A DNA stretch of 64,000 nt, taken from Nymphalis io (lineage: Eukaryota; Arthropoda; Insecta; Lepidoptera; Nymphalidae). The stretch spans positions 11,532,001 through 11,596,000 of the forward strand of contig NC_065905.1 of the NCBI RefSeq assembly GCF_905147045.1, written 5' to 3'. Position 1 is the stretch's first letter. Every line of letters starts with the position of its first letter. Both the position numbers and the translations under genes were made by a program. Below, piece by piece: positions 50,901 to 61,573 of this stretch. The notes beneath the pieces are model-generated. The model worked only from the letters and a program-made list of their open reading frames with translations, searched no databases and was not told where the DNA came from.

Positions 50901-53900
50901 GCCTTATTCTCTTGCTTTTTAAGTTGTCTTATTTTATTGTTTATAATTTTATAAAAATTACAAGAGGTGTATAATAAATTTAAATTTTTAAATCCGACAA
51001 AAAATATTGACCTATAGTGCACAAATATAAATTGCTAAAAAGTTTTGCTATTGTAATCTTTTAGTAGGCATTTTATTAAATCCATATGGTCGTAACTCGT
51101 AAATCATAAAAACAATGTTACGTACGTTAGTAGGTACTTGTATGTTATAGAATTGACAAAGTTTGACCAAAAATCTTTTACGTTTTATCATTAACATCTC
51201 AAACCACAATCTATCGCAATTTATTCACCGCACAATGTATTTACTTACTTATTATTTATCAGTGGTTATTAATCTTCATATCTTGACGATAGTTTTATGA
51301 AGGTTATGTTAAATAATATAAAAATAAACAAATTAAATAAGTATTTAGAATATATGCCCACGGTTCTCCAACAATTGTATAAAAACTTAAAACATGAATA
51401 ATTTCACTAGAAATTATGACGAACATTCAACACACACATTACAAAGTACAAAAATATATTTCTTGGCTCTATTACCCGACTACATGGAATTAATAATTAT
51501 TTTGTGAGACAATACTGCCTAGGTATTACCACCCACACGACGCATATTCTACTGCTAAACAGTAATACTTAGTATAGTTTTGTATCCAGTTTAAAGGGTG
51601 GGTGATCCAGTGTAACTACAGGCACAAGGGACATAACATTCTAGTTCCTAAGGTTGGTGGCGCATTGGCGATGTAACAGATGGTTAAAATATATATTTTA
51701 CAATGTAATTAAAATAATGTATGTGTGTGTAATTAAATTAAAGTAATGTAAATCTTCTACTGCGCAATATAGGCAGGTACTTAATATACATAAACGATAA
51801 TGATACGAAACTAAGTGTAATTTATCAAAACGAAGAGTGAATGAGATATAGATACGTTTTAATAGCGTTTTATAAGTATGTTACGTTAAATTATATTTTT
51901 ATGCATTGATTTATGTTTTTTTTTCTATTTTAGTATACGATGACGAAAAGGACAGTTCTGAATGAGTTGTACAAGGGTTTGGTGGAGGAGATGCACATAC
52001 CGGCTGATCTGCATGAGCGAGACGGCAAGAAGTTTGCTAGCTTCGGCTCTGTACTTCCTATTCACTGTGCCACGCCAGAACAGGTCAGTTATTGGTGTAG
52101 GAAATTATTTTCAGTTACGTAGTGTTTAAATAATCGTAAACATTTAATATAAACAAAATGTTCGTAAATAAAATTACATATCTAGATTCCTCGATGTTAG
52201 GAATATGTCAGAACAATAAAAGTACTAAATTGTCTATGAACTCATCCAATAAGATAGATAGAGAAGATATAGTTACAAAGACTAAAGACTAATGGCATCA
52301 ATGACACCTTAACTCTTTCCGGTGAGAGAATTAAGGAATACAAAGTGAACTTTTGTTCGCGCATACTCTTGTGCGCTTTAATATGTGCCGTTGGCTTTAG
52401 TCTTCGTTGAGAATAAGCGTCTACAGGCGTGTGATCATTTATGTTATACTTTCTACCGTAATAGCAAATAAGCAACAACTGAATACAGGTAGAACAGATG
52501 TCGCGGAACACGCACCACTATTGCGACGTGTTCACACCGGACCTGCTCGCGCCGCTAGAGGACCTCGCCTTCGTGCGCCTCGACGAGAACACCGCCGAGA
52601 AGGTGATATAATTATGTACATGCACATAACATACGCCTAATGTACGAGTACCTCACCCAAGGCTAGCTTTACTCTGCACTAACAGCAAAAATTCGAATCG
52701 CTTTATTTAGGTTTAAATTGTAGGTAAGTCGGTGTAATGTCAGGCACACGAGTTAGTTTTGCAGTAGATTAAGCGACATAGCCCAGGAGGCCGGCGTCAA
52801 TAACACTGTAGCTGCTCGCGCAGGTGTTCCTGAACCGCAGCAAGCGTATCCTGCTGGTGTCGAGCGACGGGCGGCTGGCGCAGTGGCGCGCTGCGCCCAG
52901 CTTCGAGTCCGCCAACCGCTACGTGGGCGGCGCGCCGCTCGTCACGCGCGCCGGCGCGCTCGCCTCCGTGCTCACCGCGCGCCTCGGACACCACTACGCC
53001 GTGTCCGCCTTCGAGGTACGCAGGCGAGTGCCACCGCTCGCTTCCGAGTTTCTCCACCATGAGTTTGTATTTTACCTCATGTGGACTCCAAATAACTGAG
53101 TTACTTTCTAAAGTGCTTCTGACGAAACAGTTGTACAAAATTTTGACCGCAGCAACACTTTCAAGGTTTTTTGACTGCCTCAAAACAAAACTTGGGATTT
53201 GTATGCCGTTTTAGTATCTTGTACACATGGTCGGTAAAGCTCACGGTTATGACTCATCAAGACTCCTTAGTCTTTGATAGTAGATTGCCGCCCTAGAACA
53301 ACGTCGTTTAAACGATAGTCGTACTTGACTGACATGTTTGCGCGTGTGAATGATATTATAGAGCACTTTTCATCATTAAACATAAGCCTATTCTGCTTAC
53401 TCCATTCTTCAACATTTTGGATGTCTTTTTGTAACATCAAGCAATCCGATGGCGTTTTGATTTTTAACAATAATTTCAAATCATCTAACAGCATCAGGCA
53501 AATCGTTAATAAAAATCAGAAACTCAAGAGGCCCTAAATTGGAACCTTGACTTATTCCGGAAAACCTAAAATACGGTTCTGAGAGTTGTCCATTAAACTG
53601 CACATACTGCCTCCGGTTACGGAGGTAGCAGGAGAAAAATTGTAACAAGGCAGGAGTAAATCCGGCGGCTGCAAATTTACGGAGCAATAAATCGTTATCG
53701 ACCGTATCAAACGCCTTCCGGAAATCAAAATATGCAGTGTCAATTTGAAAGCCTCTATCCACAGCCATAGCAGTGTATGAGTGAAATGATAATAAGTTAC
53801 TCGTAGTCGAACGACCAACTCTGAATCCGTGCTGGCCATCAGACAGTTGGATCTCAACCTGTACACTTATCAAGCGATGTAAGATACTATGGGTAAGTGA

Positions 53901-56900
53901 TGCGTGTGTTAGGGTCTGTGAGAATATTATAATAAGAAATGAAACTCACGCGGATGGTCCATAAACGTGTATATTATATACACGTTATACACACAATATA
54001 TGCACACAGAAGAAATAACGTTATACAGGCATAGAAGATCACATATGTACACATAAACACGAGCACAATACTTAAACACAAAGCGAATTATTTTTAAGCG
54101 CAAGTAACGGTTATGACGGTGGTAGAATAATGAATAATGCGTAAGTCGTAAACGTTGGTAGGATCATTCGTAGCCAATATAAAAGATCCGTCGTTCCAAT
54201 GCGCTTGCACCGGTAGTCGGGGCCTCAACACAGAACAAAGGACGACGTCACAACGGAGATAAGCAATGCGGTTGTCCACTGTGTACGTTCGATCGTCCGT
54301 TGTGTCGTCAATCCAATATTCTATGTTGAGTTGGAATGTGTTGTGTAGTATGTTTGTTTGGATGTGTGTTTATGTATGTTTATAATATGTGTGTAAGTAT
54401 GTATGTTAGTGGGATGCACATGTGGTGGACGCCACATCACTCTTCCCCAGAGAGCGTCCCTACGGACGGTAAAAATCCGGGAATCGGACCTTTCGACCCG
54501 AGCGAGTTGCTCGGACATCGGGGCACACAGCATCTTTAGCTTGGCTGATGTTGCCGTGCTGGACTTCGATGCTTGTGGCGGGTTCTGTGGCCATGTACGC
54601 TGGTTTTAGACGGTCGATGGAGATGGAGACCTGTTTACCCTTGACTAGGATTCTAAAGACTTTGTCTCCACTTTGTACAACCTTATAAGGGCCGGTGTAT
54701 GGTGGTTGTAAGGATCCCCGCACCGCGTCTTCCCTGAGAAATACGTGGGTGGAGGAAGCGAGGTCTTTAAATACGAAGACTTTATTATTCACGTGACGTG
54801 AGGCTGGAGAGGGTCGGAGATTATTAATTATCCTGTGCAGGCGAGCGGTGAAGTCGGAAAGGTCCGTGGTACCGTCTACACAGGAATTGAAAAATTCTCC
54901 GGGGAGGCGAAGAGGTTCGCCATATACGAGCTCCGCGGATGAAGAGTTGAGATCTTCTTTGATGCAACTGCGCATGCCAAGGTGGACCAGAAGTAGCGAT
55001 TCGGTCCAATGGCTATCGGCATGGCACATGATCGATGATTTCAGCTGACGATGAAATCGCTCTATAAGACCATTGCATGCGGGGTGGTAGGCGGTGGTTC
55101 GTCGATGATGAAACCCGGCTATCTTGGACAGGCAGTTAAACAGAGCGGACTCGAACTGACGTCCGCGGTCGGTAACGATGTCTGTCGGACAGCCAAAACG
55201 GGATATCCATCCCGACAGCAGTGCCTTGCCAACCGTCTCAGCTGTTATGTCTGCGATAGGTATCGCCTCAGGCCATCTAGTAAAACGGTCTACAGCTGTG
55301 AGGCAATATTTGAAACCTTCAGATGGCGGAAGAGGTCCCACTAGGTCAATGTGAATTTGAGTGAACCTGGCTCGTGGTAATTCGAAGGTGCCTAATGGTG
55401 CTGTCACATGTCTTGTGACCTTGGCACGTTGGCAATCCAGGCACTTCCGTGACCATTCGCGGCAGTCTTTCCGCACACCTGGCCACACGTATCGCTGCGA
55501 TACAAGTTTGGCAGTCGCATTAGCACCAGGGTGACTAAGGCAGTGCAGACTGTCGAAGACTTGACGCCTAAGTGATTTAGTCACGAATGGTCTCGGCGTA
55601 GGGGTGCTTACGTCACAGTATAGTGACATTAGGCTACCGTCAATTGTCTTCTTCTCGAGGCGGAGTGAAGATTCACCACCGAGTAGAAGTGTTAATTTAG
55701 GGTCGTTGATTTGGGATTTGGCGAGTGTTTCAATGGCGACAGGGCTCTGTAGTGCGTCCACCCGGGACAAGGCATCAGCAACAACATTATCTTTGCCAGA
55801 TATATGCTGAATGTCTGTGGTGAACTGCGCTATGAAATCCAGGTGTCTATACTGACGAGGGGAGCTGCTACTTTTCCTCTCGTGGAAGGCGTAAAGCAAT
55901 GGCTTGTGGTCAGTATAGACTGTGAAATGTCGCGCCTCTAGCTTATGGCGAAAGTGTTTGATTCCCTCGTAGATAGCAAGAAGCTCGCGATCATACGGGG
56001 AATACTTTTGCTGTGCCGGACTCAGTTTCCGTGAGAAAAATGCTAGCGGTTGCCAAATCCCATCTTTGTGTTGCTGCAAGACTGCCCCCATAGCCTGGTC
56101 AGACGCATCTGTGACGAGAGCTAGTTTGGCCTGGATATCTGGGTGTGCAAGTAAAGTGGCATCACAAAGACTCTCCTTACTCTGGTTAAATGCTGCGAGG
56201 GCTTCGCCAGATATATGGACTGGGTGGGAGCCCTTCACTGAACCGGTGAGTAAGGCGTGGAGGGGCTGTTGGATTTTAGCAGCCTGAGGTATAAATCGCC
56301 TGTAAAAATTCAACATACCTAGGTAACGTCTCAGCTGTTGGACGGTTTTAGGTACTGGGAATTGCTTGATGGCGTCTACCTTAGAGTCTAAGGGCTTGGT
56401 ACCAGCTGCCGAAATTCTGTAACCTAAAAACGTTACCTCCTCGGCACCGAAGACACACTTGGCTGAGTTGACCAGCATGCCAGTCTCGCATTCTCCCGAA
56501 CAGTTAATGCAGATGCTTCTCGTGTTCGGCCTGACTTTTGGAGAAAACCAGGAAGTCATCCAGGTAAGGGTAAACAAAATCTAACCCGCGAGTCATCTCG
56601 TCAACCAACCTTTGAAACGTTTGGCCTGCGTTTCTGAGACCAAAGGTCATGAATGGGAACTCGAACAAACCAAACGGGGTTGTAATGGCAGTTTTTGGGA
56701 TGTCATCTTCACTAACAGGCACTTGGTTGTAAGCTTTAACCAAGTCGACTGTAGAAAAAATTGTACAACCTGATATATTATGCGCGAAATCGTGGATATG
56801 TCGGATGGGGTACATGTCCGGAATTGTCCTCGCGTTGAGCTTGCGGTAGTCCCCGCAAGGTCGCCATCCGTTGTCCTTCTTCGGAGCTAAACTTAATGGC

Positions 56901-59900
56901 GACGACCATGGACTGTCTGAAGGACGTGCAGTGCCGTTGCTCAGCATAATCTCGAATTCGCGCTTAGCTATGGTGAGCTTATCGGGAGCTAACCTGGGGG
57001 AGTGCAAGCTATGGGAGGTCCAGGTGTGGTGCGTATATGGTGTACGGTGTTATGCCTAGGTGTGCAAGGTATACCGGATGGTCGGATTAATCTTTGGTAT
57101 TGCGACAGAATAGAATGGTATCGAGATTCACCAGTCAAGACCTTTACAGAAAGAGCATTGCAAGTATCTTTATTGTAGTAAAGCTCAGCAATTGAAGTAA
57201 GTGAGGTGATATTGTCTACTAGGCGCTTATTTTTTACGTCTACAGATAAATTGTATTTACAAAGAAAGTCTACACCTATGATAGCTTTGGTTACATCCGC
57301 AACAATAAAGCGCCAAGGAAAATCCCTGCGTAAGCCTAGATCTAAATTAAAATTAACAAAACCATACGTGTTGATGACACTGCCGTTAGCCGCCGACAGT
57401 TGATAGCCAGTCTGCTTGCACTGGTTGTGTAGGGCCCGAGGAAATACGCACAGGTCACTGCCCGTGTCGATAAGGAACTCGTTCTTGGTCCGGCGGTCAG
57501 TGACGAATAGACGACCTGGTGTTGGGTTGGAGCAATCGGTAGTCGTCATTACCGACTGCTTTGAGTTTCCCGCCTTCGAAAAGTCACACGGCTTTATGCA
57601 CTTCGTTGCGCCGTCCCTAAGCCGTTGGTGATACCAGCATATCGGATACTTCCGATAGCTGGACTCGGAACGTCTGGATGATCCACTTCTGTCACGGCGC
57701 TGATGTCGAGTCCTCGAGCGGGGTCGTCTGCCAAGCTCAAGGGTCAGATCCTTAACCATTCTCCGCAATTCGGCTATCTCACCAGCCATGGACTGTAAAC
57801 TGGGTCCGTGCGCAGATGTCGCAGCAATGTGGTGCGGTGGGGATGCTATATCTTGCACTCTGTCGGCCAAGTCTGCAAGGGTCTCCAGTGAGCTATGAGG
57901 CTGTGATGCGAGAAGGGTCTGGATGTTTCCGGGCAGGCGACTGCACCAGATGGTACGGAAAAAGTCTTCAGGCACGTTCTGGCCCGCGAGGTTCTGGAGA
58001 CGTCTAAGCTGAAATCGTGGAGGTGCTATGATAGAAACCCCACCACCACGTTTAGAACCTGGCCGGTCTGCCCTTAAAACACTATACCCCTGGGGCACAA
58101 CCTCTTCGTCTTCAATGCCCGACGTTAACCATGCCTCCGTTAATAAAAATACATCAATCTGCGAAGCACTAATTTCGGCAGCTAGTTGGTGCAACTTCGT
58201 GCGTAGTCCACGTATGTTTTGATAGTATAACACTAAACACTCGCTATCTTTACTAGACTTATTTGACCCATGTTTAATTTTGTCGTAGATCACTGGTGTT
58301 TCTTCTACGAAACCATTCGTTCAATCTCTTATTTGGGGGCCAATTTTCCGCCTTCATGAAAAACGAAAATAAACTTTCTGGTACTGTAATTACAAATGAA
58401 GCGTATCTTTTATGCTTTAAATCTAACTTCTCCACAATATACGTGTTTTCCATAGGTTTTTTCTTTTGTATATAAGCCTGTACGACTTCGGAAGTAGTAT
58501 CATGTTGAATTGACCACAGATGGATAGTACGCAATTTTTTTATTGCTGTTGTGTGTCAACCTCGCCCATACCTTGAATGACTGGACGAAGTATTTTACGC
58601 CGGCGCATTGTTGTCCACTGCTCCGTCTCGTTGACATCTCTTAACTCATTCGGTGCCGGACGCACCGATGAATATGCCGCATCAGTTAGTTGTCTATGCA
58701 CCGATTTATTACGACGGCGGCCGATAGCTTCAACTGTATCGCCGCACGATGTCGCCGCCGGCGCATCGTTGCTCGGAGGATCGGTGATCGTCCGAACTCG
58801 GACATCGTCGGGGATCGTCCGGACTCTGATATCGTCGGTGACTGCTCGGTCCTCGCCGGTTCTCGTCATAGCTCGGTTGTCGTCGTTAGTTGACATCAAC
58901 TCCTTCATCTTACGCGTCAATATCTTCGCACTCGTTTTTGTTTGTTTAGTTGGGTGCTGCTGTGAATATGACGTTGTTGGCCTCGCGCTCTTCTGATGGG
59001 TCCGATTATTATAGTTATCTTCGATCTTCCTACCCACTGTTGAACTCTGGTCTTGCTCAATGTTTGCATTTAACAAATCAAATTTTGATTCTAATCTTCG
59101 AACCATGTCCACCAGAGAGTTAATTTTAAGTTCTAAAGGAAGTACCAAACTTTGCATCATCTTTAGTATATCTGCAGCTCCTAACTTCGCCATAATTATA
59201 CAACTTAGTTAATTAAAACACCGAGGATCAGAAAAAAGCTTGTGCACGAGCGGGCGGTGCGCGGGTATTTAATATTAATTTAATATGATTGATCATATAT
59301 ATAGATCTGAGCTGAACTCACATTGGAAGTGTCATCTCTGGAAGTGAAATCTCTGAACATGTACTAAACAAATTTCAAAATAGACAGTTTGTCTATTTTT
59401 AAATTTGTTTTGTACTTATAAACTTTCAATCATCATCATTTTACAATTTATCATTTAAATGTAGTTAAAGTTTCAGTCAATTCGACTAAACAGTTATTTT
59501 ATAGCATTTTTATTGATCTTTATTTTTATTGAATAAATGTTCGACGTGATTCTTCAAATTGACATAACTTTATTATTTATGAACCGATTGAAATGAAACA
59601 AACACTAAATTTGAAGTGAAGTTAGCCACGATACAATAGTGAAAACCGCACCCAAATCCGTTAAGCCATTTCTAAGATTAGCGTGCACAGATAAACAGAC
59701 AAAAATTCTAACAATCATTGTTTTGGGTTCTGTTGCGTTGATAAAGACCTCCAATAACAGTTTTACTCAAATATCTTCCATTTACTGACAGCGATCAGTT
59801 ACATTTTTATTATATGTATAGATAACCATGGAGATGATGGTGTGTGAATGTTTATTTTTATAATTTTAGGGCGACGGTGGTTATTTTGAAACTTCTAAGT

Positions 59901-60145
59901 CTTGGGAGTTCGTCGACCTTGAGGAGGGCAAGTCCTACTACGGCGATAAAGGCTTTAAGACAAGGGAAGAGTTGAATCAATATGTGGAAAGCCTTCCACC
60001 CGTAGAAGTGAATTCGACTTCTCCTCCGAGGCCCGTTCTGCTGAGAGGCAAGATATCTAGGGTAGTTCTAATGGCTCAGAACGGAAGACAGCTGTCCCAT
60101 CATTACTTGAGTGGGGTTTTGGCGAATGATGTTGAATATTTGTAA
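45449..60145 (+). CDS. Unrecognised secreted protein, 267 residues, 5 exons over 14.7 kb
   Basis: Exons are 45449-45520, 51934-52083, 52489-52602, 52824-53015 and 59870-60145; every junction is phase 0 with good GT-AG sites, strong evidence for one gene. Exon 1 (MCRQIKILILQSLFVLCVEA, then KSYA) looks like a signal peptide. Later landmarks: LHERDGKKFASFGSVLPIHC, EQMSRNTHHYCDVFTPDLLA, VFLNRSKRILLVSSDGRLAQ, NRYVGGAPLVTRAGALASVL, GDGGYFETSKSWEFVDLEEG; it ends LANDVEYL. The PIHC and VGGAPLV segments sit roughly where a trypsin fold has its AAHC and GDSGGPLV, but no catalytic triad is visible, so a dead protease-like fold is only a guess. I cannot assign a family. The first intron (6.4 kb) and last intron (6.9 kb) are filled with mobile elements. 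Codon use in exons 3-4 is much more GC-rich than in exons 2 and 5. AATAAA lies at 60247-60252. Confidence 0.82.
46620..47240 (+). repeat. SINE family B interrupted by a MITE
   Basis: The head (TTTTTTTTAATAGAATAGG, AAGGCGGACGAGCAT) and body (GGGCCACCTGATGGTAAGTG, AATGCGCCACCAACCTTGGG, GGCTCACTCACCCTTCAAAC) are contiguous in the copy at 43260-43567 but are separated here by the element at 46659-46993. Confidence 0.85.
46659..46993. mobile_element. PIF/Harbinger-like MITE, 335 bp
   Basis: Terminal inverted repeats of about 30 bp begin GGGTCCGTTCACACAGACCG on both ends (left 46659, right complement ending 46993). The flanking TAA at 46656-46658 and 46994-46996 is a 3-bp target-site duplication. 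GGG/GGC...TTCACA termini with a TWA target are characteristic of PIF/Harbinger. There is no transposase, so it depends on an autonomous relative. Confidence 0.88.
47838..47899. repeat. (TA)n microsatellite
   Basis: About 30 uninterrupted TA units, followed by a short (CA)n run. A minus-strand ORF through it is an artefact. Confidence 0.95.
48245..48415 (-). repeat. Degenerate SINE family B fragment
   Basis: The plus strand shows TTGCAAGCGGTCTGGATGGG, GTAGTGGCGTATTATCGG and TTTATGGGCGATGGTGGATT, a weak match to the family-B order. Confidence 0.4.
49085..50420 (-). mobile_element. Decayed LINE reverse transcriptase in intron 1 of the secreted-protein gene
   Basis: On the minus strand, in order: AWRRANMQAVPKKGDRSDPE with NYRPIAITSILHKLIEWIL (50359-50114), NAGVPQGSVLSPTLFLLYIN with the catalytic YADD box (HCYADDSTV, 49839-49700), LCLLYKTQVRSCIEYCSHLW (about 49350), then a 3' UTR ending in an AT-rich tail at 49085. 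The parts lie in different frames with stops, so the copy is dead. The 3' UTR matches the fragment at 26415-26830. Confidence 0.8.
51500..51700 (-). repeat. SINE family B fragment
   Basis: The plus strand shows TATTACCACCCACACGACGC, GGTGGGTGATCCAGTGTAAC, and AGGTTGGTGGCGCATTGGCG, the reversed family-B order. Confidence 0.7.
53046..53916 (-). mobile_element. LINE, 3' portion (reverse transcriptase), downstream of the nested gypsy
   Basis: Minus strand: IQLSDGQHGFRVGRSTTSNL, FDFRKAFDTVDNDLLLRKFA, FSGISQGSNLGPLEFLIFIN, then in other frames LLKIKTPSDCLMLQKDIQN and FVRSTLESNSVIWSPHEVKY. The family is the same as at 24659-25609. The catalytic box reads LLDD where that copy has FADD, and there are frameshifts. 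It stops at VEKL, where the related copy continues, so its 3' end is missing. The remaining edge is 30 bp from the exon 4 donor of the host gene. Confidence 0.85.
53917..58025 (-). mobile_element. Ty3/gypsy retrotransposon, CsRn1-like, 5' end lost
   Basis: Minus strand, in order: the C-terminal half of gag ending in a CHCC-type finger (CWYHQRLRDGATKCIKPC), the hallmark of the CsRn1 clade; an aspartic protease (FLIDTGSDLCVFPR); reverse transcriptase (GDYRKLNARTIPDMYPIRHI, YPYLDDFLVF); RNase H (TDASDQAMGA, YTDHKPLLYA); integrase with HH-CC finger (HPGANATAKL, CLDCQRAKV) and catalytic region (IHIDLVGPLP, VTDRGRQFES, HPACNGLIERFHRQL); and a GPY/F-type module (PPYTGPYKVV). A 705-codon frame (56577-54460) is intact. 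Breaks: a one-base frameshift at a C run near 57000 and a stop plus frameshift near 56510. A candidate 3' LTR (TG...CA, about 54439-53917) follows a purine tract. No 5' LTR is present. Confidence 0.88.
58026..59265 (-). mobile_element. LINE, 5' portion: ORF1 and start of the endonuclease ORF2
   Basis: ORF1 starts at 59193 (MAKLGAADILKMMQSLVLPL), with a predicted coiled coil and a repeated DDxRVRTI motif. It breaks at an A7 run near 58540 and continues in another frame (RTIHLWSIQHDTTSEVVQAY ... ENWPPNKRLNEWF) to 58274. ORF2 starts at 58293, overlapping ORF1 by 20 nt, with an APE-type endonuclease start (YYQNIRGLRTKLHQLAAEIS, DVFLLTEAWL, KRGGGVSI). At about 58025 it changes abruptly to gypsy gag. 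Two overlapping ORFs and an APE endonuclease fit the CR1/Jockey group. The 5' boundary is approximate. Confidence 0.82.
59435..59830 (-). repeat. Inverted relative of the 9.1-kb Helitron-like repeat
   Basis: The reverse complement matches 9083-9450 over long blocks, including GTTATGTCAATTTGAAGAAT, ATTTTTGTCTGTTT, TTTGGGTGCGGTTTT and GAATTGACTGAAACTTTAAC. It begins TCTATACATATAATAAAAATG. It lies just before the acceptor of the last exon of the secreted-protein gene. No hairpin-CTAG end is seen here. Confidence 0.75.
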
Positions 60146-60252
60146 TGATTTATATTTAAAACCTAAAACGCGAAACCCTTAAGTACGCTATGCAGACACT
60201 TAATGATACCACACTATATAAGTTTAAAATATTGAATTGATTCATAAATAAA

Positions 60253-61407
60253 AAAAAAATCTTTACAAAAGATATCAAATCTAAAATTCTCGACAAGATG
60301 ATTTTGATGAACACAATTAGTTTACTTAGTTCATTTTACTAACTTTATTTAAAATAATTATCAAAATCCGGCTTTTCCGAAATATTTAATATTGTGAGAA
60401 CGATTAGTTAAACAGTGGTCTTTTCTTTCGTATGTAAAATTGATGATGACAAAAAGAGAAAAATCGGTATTTAATTATTAAGTAATAGTAGTATAGCTTA
60501 TGTGTTTATTTACAATTGAGTGTTAACAGTTATAAATTGGTTTGTTCGAGTCGGTATTCAAACGGGTCCGTTGCACTACTACCTTTTATTTTGCTAATCG
60601 TTATCATAATAAATTAAAAAAGTGTATATTTTAAAGCAGCGCTGATAGTTTTTGGGAAAAAAGCGAGCGATGCAGAAGTTATCCCATGTTAATATTGTCA
60701 TCATTACGATTTTACTGTCTAACATGCGCGATTCGCGTGTCTGTCCTCCGACTATAATAGTTTTATAATCGGAGTTGTTAGAGTAACTTATTCAGACCGG
60801 CAAAGTTAGAATGTTCGTGATTGATCAATTGATTGTACGTTAAGAACAATATAAGACATATATAATAAATAATAGGTTTTTATTTAACATTTTTTTACAT
60901 TGTTGTAATTTATTTACATATATATAGTTAGTGTATAAGGACTTTTTGTATGTAATATGTTATGTAATATTTGAATTAAAATAAAAAAATGCTTCATTAC
61001 GTCATATTTAACACCAACATTTATAAACCACTAAGCATTAAGACCACAGCCCTCTTGGAACACATTTTATTTTTAGTTCGTCTTTTCTACAAATACACTT
61101 ACATATATATATAACAAAAAACTAAAAAAAAAAATATGACTAATTTTATACAATATTTACAAAAATACACTGTCACCTATCATTAGTCTATAAGTAAATC
61201 TATGGAAATTCTTATAAGTGAAAAGTTGGGAATATTGCCTTCAAAAATTCAATAGTACGGCAATTAGAGCTTTGAAAATGTTTCTATCTATAAATTAAAA
61301 TGAATTCAGGTTTTATTTAAATTCACTTGTTTGTATGTTTGAGTTGAAGTCATGCAACAGATCTCAATCGATTGTAGGGAACTACAATCGATAGGAAAAG
61401 TAGTTGT
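60253..61407. other. Intergenic DNA between convergent genes
   Basis: AT-rich, no gene seen. The PEX12 poly(A) signal (minus AATAAA) is at 61317-61312. Confidence 0.5.
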
Positions 61408-61470
61408 CTACGGTGTGATTTTGTGACGACGGACGACGACTTTCTCACAACGATCGGGTAGTAAGTTTAG

Positions 61471-61573
61471 GTCGAGGTACAGGCGCCGCAGCGGCGGCCG
61501 GCGGCTACGGGTCGAGGTACAGGCGCCGCAGCGGCGGCCGGCGGCTACGGGTCGAGGTACAGGCGCCGCAGCG
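61471..61573 (-). repeat. 40-bp tandem repeat across the PEX12 stop codon, about 2.6 copies
   Basis: Units begin GTCGAGGTACAGGCGCCGCA at 61471, 61511 and 61551; the first two copies are identical over 40 bp and the third is partial. The rightmost copy is coding. The stop used (61547-61545) lies at the junction of the second and third copies. Confidence 0.9.

Noticed and set aside
54460..58293. Domesticated retroviral-type gene
   Set aside because: The frame is broken near 57000 and 56510, the element retains a 3' LTR, and it lies inside an intron within another element; a decaying retrotransposon is simpler.
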